Origin: Turritopsis dohrnii
Taxonomy: Eukaryota; Cnidaria; Hydrozoa; Anthoathecata; Oceaniidae
Direction of reading: 5' to 3'
Assembly (NCBI GenBank): GCA_027922465.2
Contig: BQMF02000103.1
Span: 372,001-436,000, forward strand
Length of the DNA: 64,000 nt
Below are positions 24,501 to 37,133 of the stretch, piece by piece. Below the pieces are notes generated by a model. The model worked only from the letters and a program-made list of their open reading frames with translations, was not told the origin of the DNA and did no database searches. The translations under genes were made by a program, and so were the position numbers. Every line of letters begins with the position of its first letter. Position 1 is the stretch's first letter.

Positions 24501-26535
24501 GGAACCCAATATTGAGGGTTCAAAGCCCGCTGAGGTCGGGTGTTGAAAAAGTTACGACTGCTGGAGGTACTGCAAATAGCTTGATTCCCTGATGTATTTC
24601 GGGGAAAATGAAGGCTAGTCGGGGAGATTAATGCTATGATGAACATCCGGAATATGTAGCCCCACTCCTTGTAGTGGCTTCGGCCTTGAGGGATAAAAAA
24701 TCACAAAAATCACAACGAATGTCATTGTTTTGTTCGTAATTCAGGAAAGACCATTCCTGAGAAAGTGTTCTTTTAAAAACATCTTGACAATCAAGAAGAT
24801 CTAGTTCTTACCTAACGTAATTTCCACTGAATTCAATCAGAAAATCTAATGAAAGTATATCAATTATTTTTAAATAAATCGATGCCAGGACCGCGAGAAT
24901 GGAGAAGACGTCACAGATGGTTTTAACGAAGATAGAAGGATTTTGGGAAAAAGTCTGAAATTTCCTTTGTATAATATAAATGTTTAAAATTGACGTCAAA
25001 AACATTTTTATAAAACTCTCTTAAACTGTGCAAATATTTCATAATTTCCATACCTGCTGACAACTTATGAAAAAGTTAACAAAATAGTATATTTAGCTAT
25101 TTAGAGATATTTTAAAGTGAAAAATGGTTTTTGGGGTCGTTAGTTCTTCACTAAGTGAAGGAAGAAGAAGTATTTTTCTAAGAATCTTTTCATAGTTTTT
25201 TTGTCAAAGAACAGCTTTGATTTACGTCATACTATTACGTCATACGTCATCTGTCGAGAATTATGAAGGAATGAGCTTGGTGTTGTGTTGAAAATTAAAG
25301 TATCAGTGCTAGATTGATTACTAAAGCCATTATTTATTCTTTCTAGGAGCAGAACTGGCAAGCTCCGACCTGTTGTTCAGAGCGCCATCAGCTGCTGTAG
25401 CTTTAACATCTTCCTTCATCATACTAACTGGAGCATTTTTAGCCTTTCTGTTAACTGTATCCGAGTTCCTTTTGGTTTCTGTCACGTCTAGCCTGGCTTT
25501 ATCTGTTGCTGGCATCTTCAAGGTAGTTGTTTTATATTTTATTCAAGACAGTGAAGGAAAGGCTTAGGTGAAATTCCTGTCTTTCACTTTGTGTATTGTT
25601 TTGAGCTTTTGGACTGAGTTTCAATCAATGCAATTCAATGTTGATGGACCAAACAATCGTAACGTTATTTCGTAACAATCGTAAAGTTAGTTCGTAAGAT
25701 TTATTTCAGTTCTGTTCCATTGGATATTTTATAAAATGTATTGATAAGGCGTTGTACCCACATCTGAGTTTATCCCGTTATTGAGGGCGTCTTATGGCGT
25801 TTTTGCAGGCGCTGTCACCATTAAAAGCAATCAGATAAACGTTACCAAGCCAAATGTCAACAATCGAAGATAATATCATCATACTTACTTACTTAATATC
25901 ATCATAACACTTACTACCGCTTTTATTGTTAGGAAGTGTGTACACTGACTATAGCTACGGAGTTTGGTGGCGACAAATGGACGACCTTAAATTTTATCGG
26001 GCTTGTCATATGTTTGACTGGGATTAGTGTTCATGTGGTATCCAACGCTATAAAGGGTTAGTTGTTATCCATTTTTATAAATGTCAGCATAACTGTAAAT
26101 GTTGGATTAGACGCAGTGGGCGGCACTCATCTTTGCTAGTGGAGCCTAATCGACAACATGCAAACTAACGCCCCTTTGATTCAGATTTGTTATTCCAGAT
26201 GGGGCGTTAAATCGAACGGAATTTGTCTTCTAGTATTATAATAGCTGTATTTCATTTATGTATTTATGATGATAATTTAATTTAACATAATTTAACATAA
26301 TTTAACATAAGTTAACATAAATTATACGAATGTTGTGACATAATGGTCTTTCGATGTTGTTGCCATAGATGCGCATGAAAAAGAAGAGAAGCATGAAGAT
26401 GCCGACAGTATAGCGATGGCGTCACTTCTTCATGACGGATTTTCCGGCAGCGACGAAGATGAAGTATTTTTTGACTCGAGAAATCGTGTTCGAATGAAAC
26501 GTTTTAAATTTTTAAATATTCAGCATGGCGATTAA
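21513..26535 (+). CDS. SLC35C2: SLC35C2-like nucleotide-sugar/triose-phosphate transporter family protein, ten exons
   Basis: Exons are 21513-21623, 21877-22027, 22119-22182, 22304-22376, 22702-22797, 23414-23486, 23766-23849, 25347-25522, 25933-26056 and 26369-26535, all GT-AG with matching phases. They encode 372 residues (human 365). SLC35C2 is a multi-pass Golgi/ER-Golgi membrane protein linked to GDP-fucose supply and Notch fucosylation. Diagnostic segments include TFYNKW in helix 1, LDIGLSNWS, YTMAKS, FTYESKQF, RWTTAQL, GNPLDAIYHVQP, SVTSSLALSVAGIFKEV and LTGISVHV. The C-terminal tail is acidic (SGSDEDEVFFDS), like the acidic tail of the human protein. The first of two adjacent ATGs was taken. 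The large intron between exons 7 and 8 holds a MITE and a SINE. Confidence 0.95.
24092..24245. repeat. MITE with AATTTGAAAGCATCAAA arms, copy 2
   Basis: An inverted near-copy of 7150-7301, within SLC35C2 intron 7. Both share the terminal arms and the interior GGCATAGCCTGAATCTAAAC block. Close similarity indicates recent spread of the family. Confidence 0.7.
24463..24716 (+). mobile_element. tRNA-derived SINE
   Basis: An internal pol III promoter is visible: A box TGGCTTAGTGG (24473-24483) and B box GGTTCAAAGCC (24517-24527), with normal spacing. A non-tRNA body of about 160 bases follows, ending in short AAAAATCACA repeats. The element lies in an SLC35C2 intron in the sense direction. Confidence 0.8.
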
Positions 26536-27381
26536 TCTTGTGTCCTATTTTCTTTCTGCTATCGAGAGTATGTTCACCTGACAAATCGTCAAAACTCACT
26601 GACCCAAACACATTTCACAAAGTTTACACCGTTAAAACTTGACGGTAATGAGTTGTCAGGACGAACATATGGTGAAGAGTGAGATATATATTCACTGATG
26701 TTCTTTCAATGAAAAAGAAATGTTTTTACAACGGGGTTGGATAGATAAAGAGAGGAAGAACCCTTTTTATATGTTTTTTAAACAGTATAATTATTTATTT
26801 TAGAATTTTTTTCCCTTACATGTATTATCTGTTGGTTTTCCACTTGACGGTTCTTGTTACCATGACAACAAAGTCGACAGAAAAATTTCCATCATCGAAT
26901 GATAATTTTGCCGAAGCCTCAAAATTTAGTGGTTTCCATCAATGACTTCCAAGCGTTCTTACGCATAAAATTCTTCTTTATACATTTCAATGATCTGTTG
27001 CTATTGGCTACGACGTTTATTGTCTCGATTTTTCCAGAATTAAAGCAAGTTCGTAGACATTTTGCATAGGAGAAGCCAGACGTGGTCATAAACTTTTCTG
27101 ACTGTTTCTTTCAGTTTGAATTATACGTGAAGGCTGATCCACACTATACGAATTCTCGAATGATTTTGCGGCTATATTTTTCATCACGAAAAAGTAGAAA
27201 ATGATTTCTCCTCTCCTCCGCTAAATGTTTCATGAGAACGGTTTAGTCAGCAGAATTGTATACACTGCAACGATCGAAACTGGACAGGAATTTGTCTAAT
27301 GTGAATCTGCCGCAACAGATAAAAACCGCTGTGAATAAGAACATAATCTTTCGAAAATCAAAAAAAAAAATTTAAAAAGTA
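26536..27381. other. Downstream of SLC35C2; decayed MITE
   Basis: A degraded palindrome at about 26565-26668 (GTTCACCTGACAAATCGTCA ... GAGTTGTCAGGACGAACA) shares the CTGACCCAAACA block with the 7150 and 24092 MITEs. The rest is non-coding. Confidence 0.5.
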
Positions 27382-27573
27382 GACCTTTTCATGAATTACG
27401 TCATTACAAGCGTCGCCTCGTTTCTAAGTTTATGAATAATTACGTGTTTAACCTTAATAAAAGAATTTCGTGAAAAATGTTTCCCTAAGGTGTCATTTCT
27501 CTTTGTAAATGACGCAAACTAATATTCAATTTGAAAACGAGACGTTTGTAGTGACATAATTCATGAAAAGGTC
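27382..27573. mobile_element. Short MITE with TA target duplication
   Basis: The ends GACCTTTTCATGAATTACGT and the inverse match for about 38 bases, including GTCGCCTCGTTT against GTCTCGTTTT. TA flanks both sides. The type is Tc1/mariner-like by target site only. It ends two bases before the TTAA site of the next element. Confidence 0.75.
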
Positions 27574-27579
27574 TATTAA

Positions 27580-28345
27580 AGGGAAATTAAGCCTTAAAAT
27601 TTCTTTTCTGATTTTGAGCATGAAATGCTTCATTTATCCTACAGGAACACCTTTTTATGTATAAAAGGTATTCCAAATGAAAAAAACTGCTAAAAAAACA
27701 ACTTAGTTAAATCGCCATTACAGCTTTCGTTATAAATATCATGACGTCACAGAGCGAATTTCATCTGCAGAAATATCAGACGTAGGCAGCACATGGTGGC
27801 ATGTTTTTTACGTCTATGTTCTAAAGATGCGAGAAAGGTAGAAAAATAACATAAACACGAAAATATCTATCATTCATCAACATAAATGTAAAATTACTTT
27901 ATCAGCAACGATTTAAGAAAAATAAAAACAGTCATTACCGAAGATTTCATTTTATACATCCAAAATATACACATTTGTTCAAAAACTCACTTACGCACGT
28001 ATCTATACCTGCTATAAATCTAAAACGTAATACTTTTTAATAAAGGTTTTATATCACGAAGAACTTAATAACTTTCATCAACAAAAACAAAATATTGCAG
28101 TTTATGTAATCTTTACAAAAACAGCGATCGCTCTGTGACGTCAAAATTTCCAAAAAAAAAAAAAAAAAAAAAAAAAATCACTCTCACAACTTTCTCAGAG
28201 CACTGCAATGGCGTCCGTTGTTAGATACTAAATAACGAAAACTGAGTATAATTATCATTTAAAATAATTTTTAATGATCACAGAAGATTAATGAGACCTT
28301 TCTGCAGCTAATATAAAAAGTTTTTGATAAAGGCTTAATTTCCCT
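27580..28345. mobile_element. TTAA-flanked MITE (Kolobok- or piggyBac-like)
   Basis: TTAA flanks both ends (27576-27579 and 28346-28349). The terminal repeats AGGGAAATTAAGCCTT match perfectly, and an inner pair (TGACGTCACAGAGCGA and TCGCTCTGTGACGTCA) extends the symmetry. A poly(A) run lies at about 28153-28177. No coding sequence remains. Confidence 0.8.
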
Positions 28346-28436
28346 TTAAAAACCAATTTATATAAATTAACATTTTTGAATTTATTAATCTATTTATTTG
28401 GAAAAAAAAATACACATGAAAGAATTCTTGAAAGTG

Positions 28437-28467
<31 letters not shown>

Positions 28468-28601
28468 TTATATATAAGACAACAAAATGAATGTATTATT
28501 ACAAATTTTTTTGGAACAAAGAACTTAATACTTGCACTTTGGTTGGTTTTTGTTCAAATGTCCTTTCTCATCTATGAATTTGAAAAATTTGTTTGATATA
28601 C

Positions 28602-28692
28602 CAATCCACGCCAACCTCAACAGCGTTTCTTGTGTTTTCGATGAAGCCTCGAAAAGTAAAGAAACCCTGGGTTCGAGGTTGGATATTGGAGA
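28602..28692. repeat. MITE, CAACCTCG-arm family, copy 4
   Basis: A palindrome with arms CCAACCTCAACAGCGTTTCT and the inverted AGAAACCCTGGGTTCGAGGT around a CGATGAAGCCTCG centre. Overlapping short open frames on both strands are by-products of the palindrome. Confidence 0.7.
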
Positions 28693-29321
28693 GGCAGAAA
28701 AGAAGCCTTCAACATGTTTCAAGTGATTGTGCAAAATATCTAAGGTATTGTCATTTCGCCGATGCATGGACCATTTTGTGTACTTTTTTCCTTAGCCAAT
28801 GAAAATGCGTATTAACATGAAGATATTAATACCTTATATCGGGGATAACTTCGTCGGCGGGGAAAATTTATCCTCGATAAGGTAGAGCGTGTTTTGCATA
28901 ATACATCAACACACATTCGTTTTCGTTATATAAATATTTCGAAATATCCAACGTATGAGAGTGTGTGAAGGAACCGTAGCAGGGAAAACGGAAGCTGATT
29001 TAAAGTGGTACAGTTTTCTGGTATTATTTTCGATTGCTCATATAAACCAGGTGTAAGTATTTTGTTGTTGGTTTCTATATGAACAAACTAAAATAAAAAC
29101 AGTGATGTTTTTTGAGACTTCAAGAATCACGTGACAGAATACTATTATTTTTTACCAAAAGAAAATTTGTTTCCAGGAAAATAAATACAAGCTTAAGGTT
29201 GTATTTACATCATATAAGATTGTATGTACATTATATTTAAAGCTCCATGCACATCATAGTTACTCTTGTGAAAGGGTCAAAACAATAACATCTAAGGCTG
29301 GTCGTGAATGAAGCATTCAAT

Positions 29322-29440
29322 CCCAACGGGCAAAATCGTCTCCAAAGTAACTGCGATGAAGAGTATTTTATCAAAATAATGTGTATATTTCATTAGAAAT
29401 GCACTCCTTCGCAGTGGTTTCAACAAATTTGCCCAATAGG
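29322..29440. repeat. MITE, CACTGCGA-arm family, copy 2
   Basis: The outer ends CCCAACGGGCAAA and the inverse of TTTGCCCAATAGG, with inner arms ACTGCGATGAAGAG and TCCTTCGCAGT. This copy defines the family termini best. Confidence 0.65.
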
Positions 29441-30120
29441 CTGGAGGTTCAAAGTAATCAAGTCAAACAGTGTAGCAAAAAATTGAATGAAACCGAGGCT
29501 GGGTTTACTGACAAGAGATAAGATTTTTAAAAGGAAAATCGGGGAAAAAGATCTAACGAATTATTTCAGGCCATCATACATTGGATGTTATTCAAAAGCC
29601 TCCTAATCCTTGTAAGGGAAATACACCACGACTGACTAAAGTAAACCTATGAAGATTCTTGTGGTGGTCTGAGATAAATTAAAGGTTTTTAAATTGTTAA
29701 AGATTGTTTAAACCGGTAAAAGATTGTTTAAACCGGTATCCCGGTTATTACAAATGGGATAATACATTACATCATGTGTGTCATTCTTGCTTTTAGTAGA
29801 GGATTTAGAAGATTTTTTTTTCAATATGAAACCAAAAGTAGCGACTTCGATAAACGACTGGAAGTAAAATTTTGATATATTAAGTGAGTTGTAACGCCAT
29901 CATTAGAAAATTTTCATGTGGAGGGGTCAAGTTCCATTACGTTAACATACAGATAAATTCCAATAACCTTGAGGTTGGCATTTAAAAGAGATCTACATTA
30001 TAATAGCGTATAATTTTGAAGATCCTATGAACAGCTTGATTTCTTCCCATTAACTTGAGAACTACGCCCTTTTAAGAAGGCGTGCTTATGAAAAGCACCA
30101 CTTCTCAAAAGGAGCGCTAA

Positions 30121-30358
30121 ATATGGAACTTACCGAATACAGTGGTCTCGAAGTTCTGTTTAAACAACGTGTTAACGCCTTGCCAAGTTTCGCCTCGTTT
30201 CTATAATTCTATTGTTTCACTAATCACATTTCTTATTATTTAGAAATATTTACTTATTATTTCCATTAAATCTTTAAAACGAGGCGATACTTGTTGGCCT
30301 AGCCATAACACGACGTTTAAACAGAAATTCGGGACAACTGAATTAGGATCTCCGAAAA
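30121..30358. repeat. Palindromic MITE with long arms
   Basis: The left arm contains TCTGTTTAAACAACGTGTTA, CGCCTTGCCAAG and TTTCGCCTCGTTT. The inverted right arm carries the same blocks with a few changes. The arms are about 70-80 bases with an AT-rich centre. Confidence 0.65.
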
Positions 30359-30466
30359 GTAAGATTAAAGCTCAGCTTACACACCTCGTAAACATACGAC
30401 CAAATGTCAACCTTGTAAAGGCGAACACGATAGAGAGACGTTACGTTATAAAAGTTTTGACAACAC

Positions 30467-30591
30467 TACCCAGTGAGCAAAATCTTCAAAAAGCCACTGT
30501 GAAGAAGAGCATTTTTATTGAAATAGCGTGTATATTTGTATAGAAATGTACTTTCTCGCTGTGGTTTTTCAACAAATTTACGCATTGGGTT
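30467..30591. repeat. MITE, CACTGCGA-arm family, copy 3
   Basis: The ends ACCCAGTGAGCAAAATC and the inverse of ACGCATTGGGTT, with inner arms CCACTGTGAAGAAGAGC and CTCGCTGTGG. It has the same AATAGYGTGTATAT core as the other two copies. Confidence 0.65.
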
Positions 30592-31079
30592 AAATCATAT
30601 AGTTCATGTACTGAATTTTAACCAGCTTTGTTCTAAGCCTAACAGATGATTTTTAAGAAACTCTGAACCGGTTAAAAATCAGCTGATATATACATTCATA
30701 TGAAAATATTTTCTGGAATTTGACGACACTAAAACTTCCGGCACAAATTAGGCCGGTCAACGTTCTTGTGATGACGTAACTGGGCGGTAAATAACCGACT
30801 TTTCAGGCGGTGGGCGTAAAAGTTACGCCATTCAAACACTTGTAACAAGAATCTTGTCAATCAATTTGTAAAAATGTTTACTTGAAAATTACGTAAAAAT
30901 GGAAGATCTTAGCCAACCAACTGAACAACTATATCAGCATTTGAATTTCCAGCTCAGTTAGTGACTATTACTAAGACACAAAAATGAAATTGCAGTTAAC
31001 AGTAAGCCTTTATCTCGACAATAACAGAACCACGACATCCTTCTGAAACGAAGTATAGAAAGTTGAATGCGATTCTCTC

Positions 31080-34000
31080 CTAAGTGTTCTCCAATTCACC
31101 AGCACGAGTACTTTCCGCGACTAGTATTGTCTTTATTTTCGAGGCTAGTTGAGCTAGATCATCTTCGTCCAATAAACTCTGAGAGCCGTGCAAACTCCCG
31201 TCATCAACGTGAACAACTGTTTTACCTGTCGGAGAATGGAAAGAGTTATCCGACTCGAAAGGCGACAAAGGGATGTCTGTCTCATCATCAACGTGTCTAT
31301 TGTCGTCAGGTGACGCGGTGTTCGCGACAAAATCGAGATTAATTTCAGTAGGACGCGGCGATACGCGATCGTTCATTTCGTTATTCAAGGAACTGTTAAT
31401 TTGTATACGATCTCTTAAGTTCGGACTTTCGTTTGCTTCTAGTCCCAGCGGTAAGATAAAAACATTTTCCGTGTTTTCGTCGCCGTCCATACTGAGGTTT
31501 CGCTCAGTACGAGTCGATGCTACGGCACCTAAAAGTTCATCATGTTCGGTGCCGTCAGTCTGGTTTGAAATTTCCGTTTCAGCATCTGGATTTATCGGAT
31601 TATCATCGGTACTGTTCGGATTTATACTATCTGTTTCATAAATCTCTTGTGGGATCTGTTCAGGATGTTCTGGACAAGAACGATTTCTTTGAAACCAATC
31701 ATCCAAGCATCTAGCATTCAAGAAGGATATGGTAGTGGTTAGGATTTAAACTATCTACAGTGAATACTGTGTTTATCATTAATGATGGAAAACTGTTCGT
31801 CTTACAACAGTTTATAGAAACTTACCCCAAGTAATAAAATTAAACAAAACAACAATAAAATATTGGTGGGAAAAGCCAGTGGAAGATACTCCTTATTTCA
31901 TGTCAGATATTTCAAATAAAATTTTGAATTTTCTGGCCTTCACACACAGCCAGCTTTTTAAAATCAGTTAATTGATTGATCTCGAAGAGTTCACATCATA
32001 CCGTAAATGACCGATTTAACGCCCATTTTCAATCCCCACCCAAATAAACGCCCATGACGTTGCGTCAAAATCATATAAAACACCCAGGGCAAGAAATACC
32101 TAACAAAGTTTATCAATTCCACAAACTATCGAAAGCTGTTTGGGAAAGATGACTAGATGGTCCTATGGTCAGAAGGTGGTGCTCTGGGTGGAGAAATGAA
32201 GGGCGGACAATTTTGGGAGTTCAACTTGTGTTTCCAAAATTAAGAACTTCACAAAATTCAGATGTAGGATACAGGCTAGTTAAAGATCGACAGGTCGCAG
32301 ATTCAGAAGTGCTAGAATAAATTGAGCTGCATTTTTTTGTGAAACAGTTTTTTAGTTGTTATGGACGTTAAAGGAAGAAGTAGGCGGATGGAGCCTCTTC
32401 AGTTTGATATAAGGGACATACAACCCAGCTTCCTACTGTAGTCGATCATGCATTAAAGGGTACTTTTTTTATATTGTTTAATTTCATGACCTCAACAGCT
32501 AAGTATAAAGATGCCATTAACCCTTAAACTATAAACAGGTTGGGCAGTAGCTTTCCTATCTGTTGTTAGCCATTACCTGGAATGAAAATAGATGGCACTT
32601 TTTCAATTCAATTTTGGTAATGATCATGAAACCACTTTATCTCCTTTCATTAACTTTTCACATAAAATCTTGATAAAACTGGTAGGCTGAGACAGATTGA
32701 CTATTCCATCTGAAAAACATTTTATCCTTTCCATTTATTTCCATATCAGGAAATCACTTATCAGGAAATGATAGCCAGGTTAAAGCTCTTAGGAGCTTGA
32801 GTATGATTAGTGCATATATTATAATTGTTTGTGTTTATGTATTACACTCATGACAGCACGGGAGTCATTCTGTCATGAAGACCACTACTAAACACATTTA
32901 CATGTCAAAGCACTTTCTAATACATGAACGATATCAAAAAACCCCTATATTTATAGGAAGGATGCACTCACTGTCTTGGCTTTATATTTTTAAGGGAGGT
33001 TGAAGAAATATGTATTTATGAGCAGAAGTAACCCAATAACGTGATGACAATGCCGTAATCATATTGTATTCATGTAGGAGCCACAGGGCTCTTGTTTATT
33101 TCAGACAGTAAACAGGGAGGTCAGTAGAAGTACATCCACTCATTAATTCTTAAAACTTGGATACTTTACAATCTTTCAATTCCTTGATATAATTCATTTC
33201 GACCAATAAAAATATTCCCAAGAATTTCCTCAAATTAAAGGTAAAATTTAGATTTTTAAATAATGCCCAGGGCGATTAATCAATTGGTTATTTAATGTAA
33301 CATATATGAAAGAAGAACCTCCATTAATAGAATAACACTCTATCAGATGGCAAACCATTGCAAAGTTGTACTTGAAATAGGATCATTTTTGTTGATGACA
33401 TTCCATCTAATGTGATTTTAAAAGACAATAGTATAGTATAATTTCCAAAATTGGAGAGTGTCTAAAAAGTTTGGGTCAAGTATGTCAAAGCTGATCAAAA
33501 TTTTATACATGATCTGGTGACTGTACAAAAAAATAAACAAAAACGTTTGCAAAATCGAGTCTAAGAAGGAGGGTAAGGCTTCAGGTAGTAGTCTACTTAC
33601 TTTTTATGGTAAATACATAAGCAGGGCAGACGAGCAATGGTTTCTCCTACAATGAAACATTTAAAAGAAAGACCTATATAACTTGTTGAAGCCAATGAAG
33701 TCCAATTGATCAAAATAACTTAGACTTAAGAGTCTGCAGTTAGTTGTTTACTCCAGATACACTGTGATTAAAGTGGGGAAAAAGTGATATGAGATATGAC
33801 ATAGCTGGAACTTCAACAAGGAATAGACAGTTCTATTTTTATGAATCAATGGAGAAGCCCATCAAGCAACACTTCTTCGTCTCAATAACGTAAAGACAAG
33901 ATCAACCAAAAAAACAACAGCAGTTCGATTGTAATGAAATTAACTCACCAGCAACCATATCATCAAAACAAATGATACATTCACCAGCATCCAATTTCAA

Positions 34001-35208
34001 AGTGTCCTCTACAAGCAAAAATCAGTATTATACACTATTATATTACACTATTTCTTAGAATCATGAAAGTGCATGTCATCAAGAAATGAATAGAATTGAT
34101 AGAAATGAAACATAAACAATTCTCATCTTATGGACAACTACTAGCACTGCTAGCACTGAAGATGGTTGTACCGAAAAGCTTCTTCTGCTTTTAAAATAAA
34201 ACTTGTTGTTATTATTTTTGTGTTTCAATTACTTCTCGACAAAATGCATGTGTTTCATTAAATGATGCATGGATTACTCACCATTATAAGATACTCTTGG
34301 TTTAGCGAGACATGAAAGTAAGTGTGCCTCTATTTCTTCAGAGCCAGTTCGTTTATTACAAACAGGGCATTTTATAGTTGCTAAAAATACAAACAAAAGA
34401 AACTCTAGTGATTATCATCATAGGTTGCCTTATCTCCCTACATCTGAAACTATCACGAAACACTGGCTTTACTGTAGCTGCAGTTGTGCTTGGTTGCATA
34501 AGAAATGCAGAGCAAACTATAATAATGTTGTACTGTGTTCAATGTTAAAAACACCAACAATTTAGTATCTTCTTGTTTCATCCTTTCGAAGTTTAGAAGG
34601 CAGGAACACATTTCTAAAAGTTCCTTCATCACAACCACAATTGTTTAAAAGCATGTCAAATTGGTAACAATTCAAAATAAAGGATCAATAAATCCAGGCT
34701 TAATAAAATACACATGCACAAATGCAACCTGTGAAATACAAAGCTGATAAATTTTGTCATGTATGACTCAAACGTATCTTTTGCATTTGCATTTCTAATA
34801 TGTACGAACAAAGGTGATTTCTACACTCAATATCTAGACAGCAAGTGAGCTGTTGTACATTACCAACACCCCAGACTCCACTTCTATAGCATATGCCTTT
34901 AAGAATACACATGACTCCTGAACAATAGACAGACATCAGATACCTGATAAAAATGCAGGAAATAAATTAGCAGGTAATGAGTGGGCTTCTATCAAAAGAT
35001 CATTACGATCTCTTCTTCGTCTTCGACGTGTTACTCGATCTGGTGGTGTTGCGGATAAACCTGAACTGGAACTAGAACCAAACAAGCTACCAATCCGACG
35101 AGAACTTGAAGGTTGGTCCAATGAGCCATCTAATGAGTGCCGTGCAACATTAGAACTGTGAGTTGTGTTTTGTCTTGGTGTGTTTTGTGATGATTGACGT
35201 CCACCCAT
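31080..35208 (-). CDS. ZNRF1/2-type E3 ubiquitin ligase with extended C-terminus, five exons
   Basis: Exons on the minus strand are 34944-35208, 34282-34380, 33949-34008, 33601-33646 and 31080-31710, with GT-AG junctions in phase, encoding 366 residues. ZNRF proteins are membrane-anchored RING ligases of the endosome-lysosome and plasma membrane. The start MGGRQSS fits N-myristoylation at Gly2. Exon 2 gives the zinc-finger segment TIKCPVCNKRTG with HLLSC; exon 3 KLDAGECIICFDDM opens the RING; exon 4 TIARLPCLCIYHKK continues it; exon 5 CLDDWFQRNRSCPEHP closes it. Human ZNRF1/2 (about 230-240 residues) stop just after CPEHP. Here some 190 more acidic, Ser/Asn-rich residues follow in the same exon to ELENT. 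The N-terminal linker before the zinc finger is shorter than in vertebrates. Confidence 0.93.
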
Positions 35209-37133
35209 TACACCAGCAGATGTCGAAGATGCTGCGCTGGAGGTACTGCAGAATAAACCCAGATTGACGTTTTCATATGATATACTGATACGAATCCAAT
35301 CTTTGATAACTTGTATTTATGCCATTCTAAATAGCCAGAAACAGCTTAATATTGGTAGTTAAGAATATAAAATTAAAACAAAATAATTCTCATTAAACAA
35401 AATATTTGAAGGAGTATTTTAAAGAAACCAGTGACTTACAATATTTGTAAGACTAGAGGTTTGATCTAAATGGAAATTCCTCCTATTCCAGCGTAAAAAA
35501 CATAATATATACAACTTATTTGCTAAATGTTTGGCCAAATCTCCTACTTTCAATTTCATTTACAATTGAAAGGTCAGGTAAAGTGTGTCCATTAAGCTAT
35601 CACTGGCAGATGATGAAAGGGTCAGTATAATTACAAAAAATCAATATCAGAATTTTTTTGATAGAGTTTGGAGAATCTACAGAACTATCCCACAAGTGAG
35701 ATGTTTTGAACATTTTCTATGATAGCATTATTGAAGGACTGATAAAGAAAAAATACAGAACAGCTTTATGTGAAAGGGAGTCTTCTTTGCATGCAAACTG
35801 GACGCAAGTAAAATTATACTGATGATGACATGAGTCAAAAAGCTTATATATACGTTTTTAGAATTATAAATAAAATAGTTTATCAAACTGGATACATTTT
35901 TAACAACAGGTTCAAATAAAATTCTTTTATTTACACTTAAAATTATTTACACTTAGTATTAACTTGTTTACACAGGACAATAGTCACATAACATCAAACT
36001 AATACATTAGGAAAATAAATACTACCATTAGCTGAAAAGATCGGAAATCAGGACATTGATTATACATAATATCAAATTTGTGAGACTTGAAATTCTTCAG
36101 AAAAAGTGACCAATCAAATGGTCTGGCTCTATTACACGTAATAACCTTATGAATAAGCCAATGTTTTCTGTGAGTGCTTTTCACAGTAGCAGCAAAAGAG
36201 AATACCATATTAAAATACCCTTGGAATAGTACTAATCCTCCAGACAAAATGGCAGTTAGCCTATGATATACAGTCTGTGAAGGTCCCTTCCGACAGGGTA
36301 AGTTGCAACAAAAGAACAGAGGCTAATAATTTTAAAAACTATCAAAACATTCTTTATATAAGTATTTTAGTACTTATTCATGAAATAATAGAACTTCAGT
36401 ATTTGAAGCATCGCTTGAAATAAACTTTATGATTTTAAAACTTTGTTTTTGGTAATGTCTTTGCAGCTCTCTTGTAGTTAACAAGATTCACCACAGTAGT
36501 TCATACTTTTTAAAAGCTTTTCGTATTTTTTATCCTTGTTAGTATATATCTGAGTATTTTTTCTTGTCATCAAAGTTTAAAACACAGTATTTTTGATAAA
36601 TTTTTTCACTTTTCTTATATTTTTTTCGAACAAGTTTGTTTTTTTTCTCTTTTCGCACTTACAGAGTTTGTTTTGAAAAAACTCTGGTGTTTTTTTAGCT
36701 AAGAGTAACCATCTATCATTAGATGACATGATATAGTATATCAGCCTGAGAAATCCGTATAATTGCACTTCTATGGGTGTAACTTGCAATTGCACGCTTA
36801 ATTTTCCGCCCTGTCTGGAGAAGCTAAGGTGAAATAGGTGGGTTCAGTTTTTCTGAATATCAGAATATCGGATAGAAAACCATGTGGGAGATGAATGTTA
36901 TGTTATTTCCATTTAGAAGCTAACACATAAAAGTTGTACGTTCTGATTACTGTTTTATTAAAATTTTTGATTTCAGCTTAACATGGCTTCTAATAATTAT
37001 TGTGAGACTGATTCGACAGATTCCGAAACTATTGTTGAGGAGATTAATTAGGAGTAGATCAGGAGTGTATTTGCACTGCTAATTCGCAGAGGTTAAGAGT
37101 GTTAATAGTTTAAAAAATGCCTTGTGATAACAT
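35209..37133. other. Upstream of the ZNRF gene
   Basis: The first few dozen bases are probably the ZNRF 5' UTR and promoter. One open segment at 35999-36317 (-) is listed separately. Apart from it no gene or complete element is seen. Confidence 0.45.
35999..36317 (-). CDS. Possible unassigned coding exon
   Basis: A minus-strand frame open for about 105 codons, without an ATG at its left end, reads through RKGPSQTVYHRLTAILSGG, a hydrophobic stretch, and RPFDWSLFLKNF. The residue mix looks more protein-like than the neighbouring AT-rich frames. A possible acceptor (TTCACAG) lies just inside and a possible donor (ATG-GTAGTA) near the end. No partner exon or family was recognised, so it may be spurious. 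Confidence 0.25.

Larger units (their letters stand above)
28346..31079. other. Intergenic stretch with several short palindromic repeats
   Basis: Holds a (GA)n microsatellite at about 28441-28467 and four palindromic MITE copies listed separately. No gene is recognised. The right end is the 3' flank of the ZNRF gene. Confidence 0.5.
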
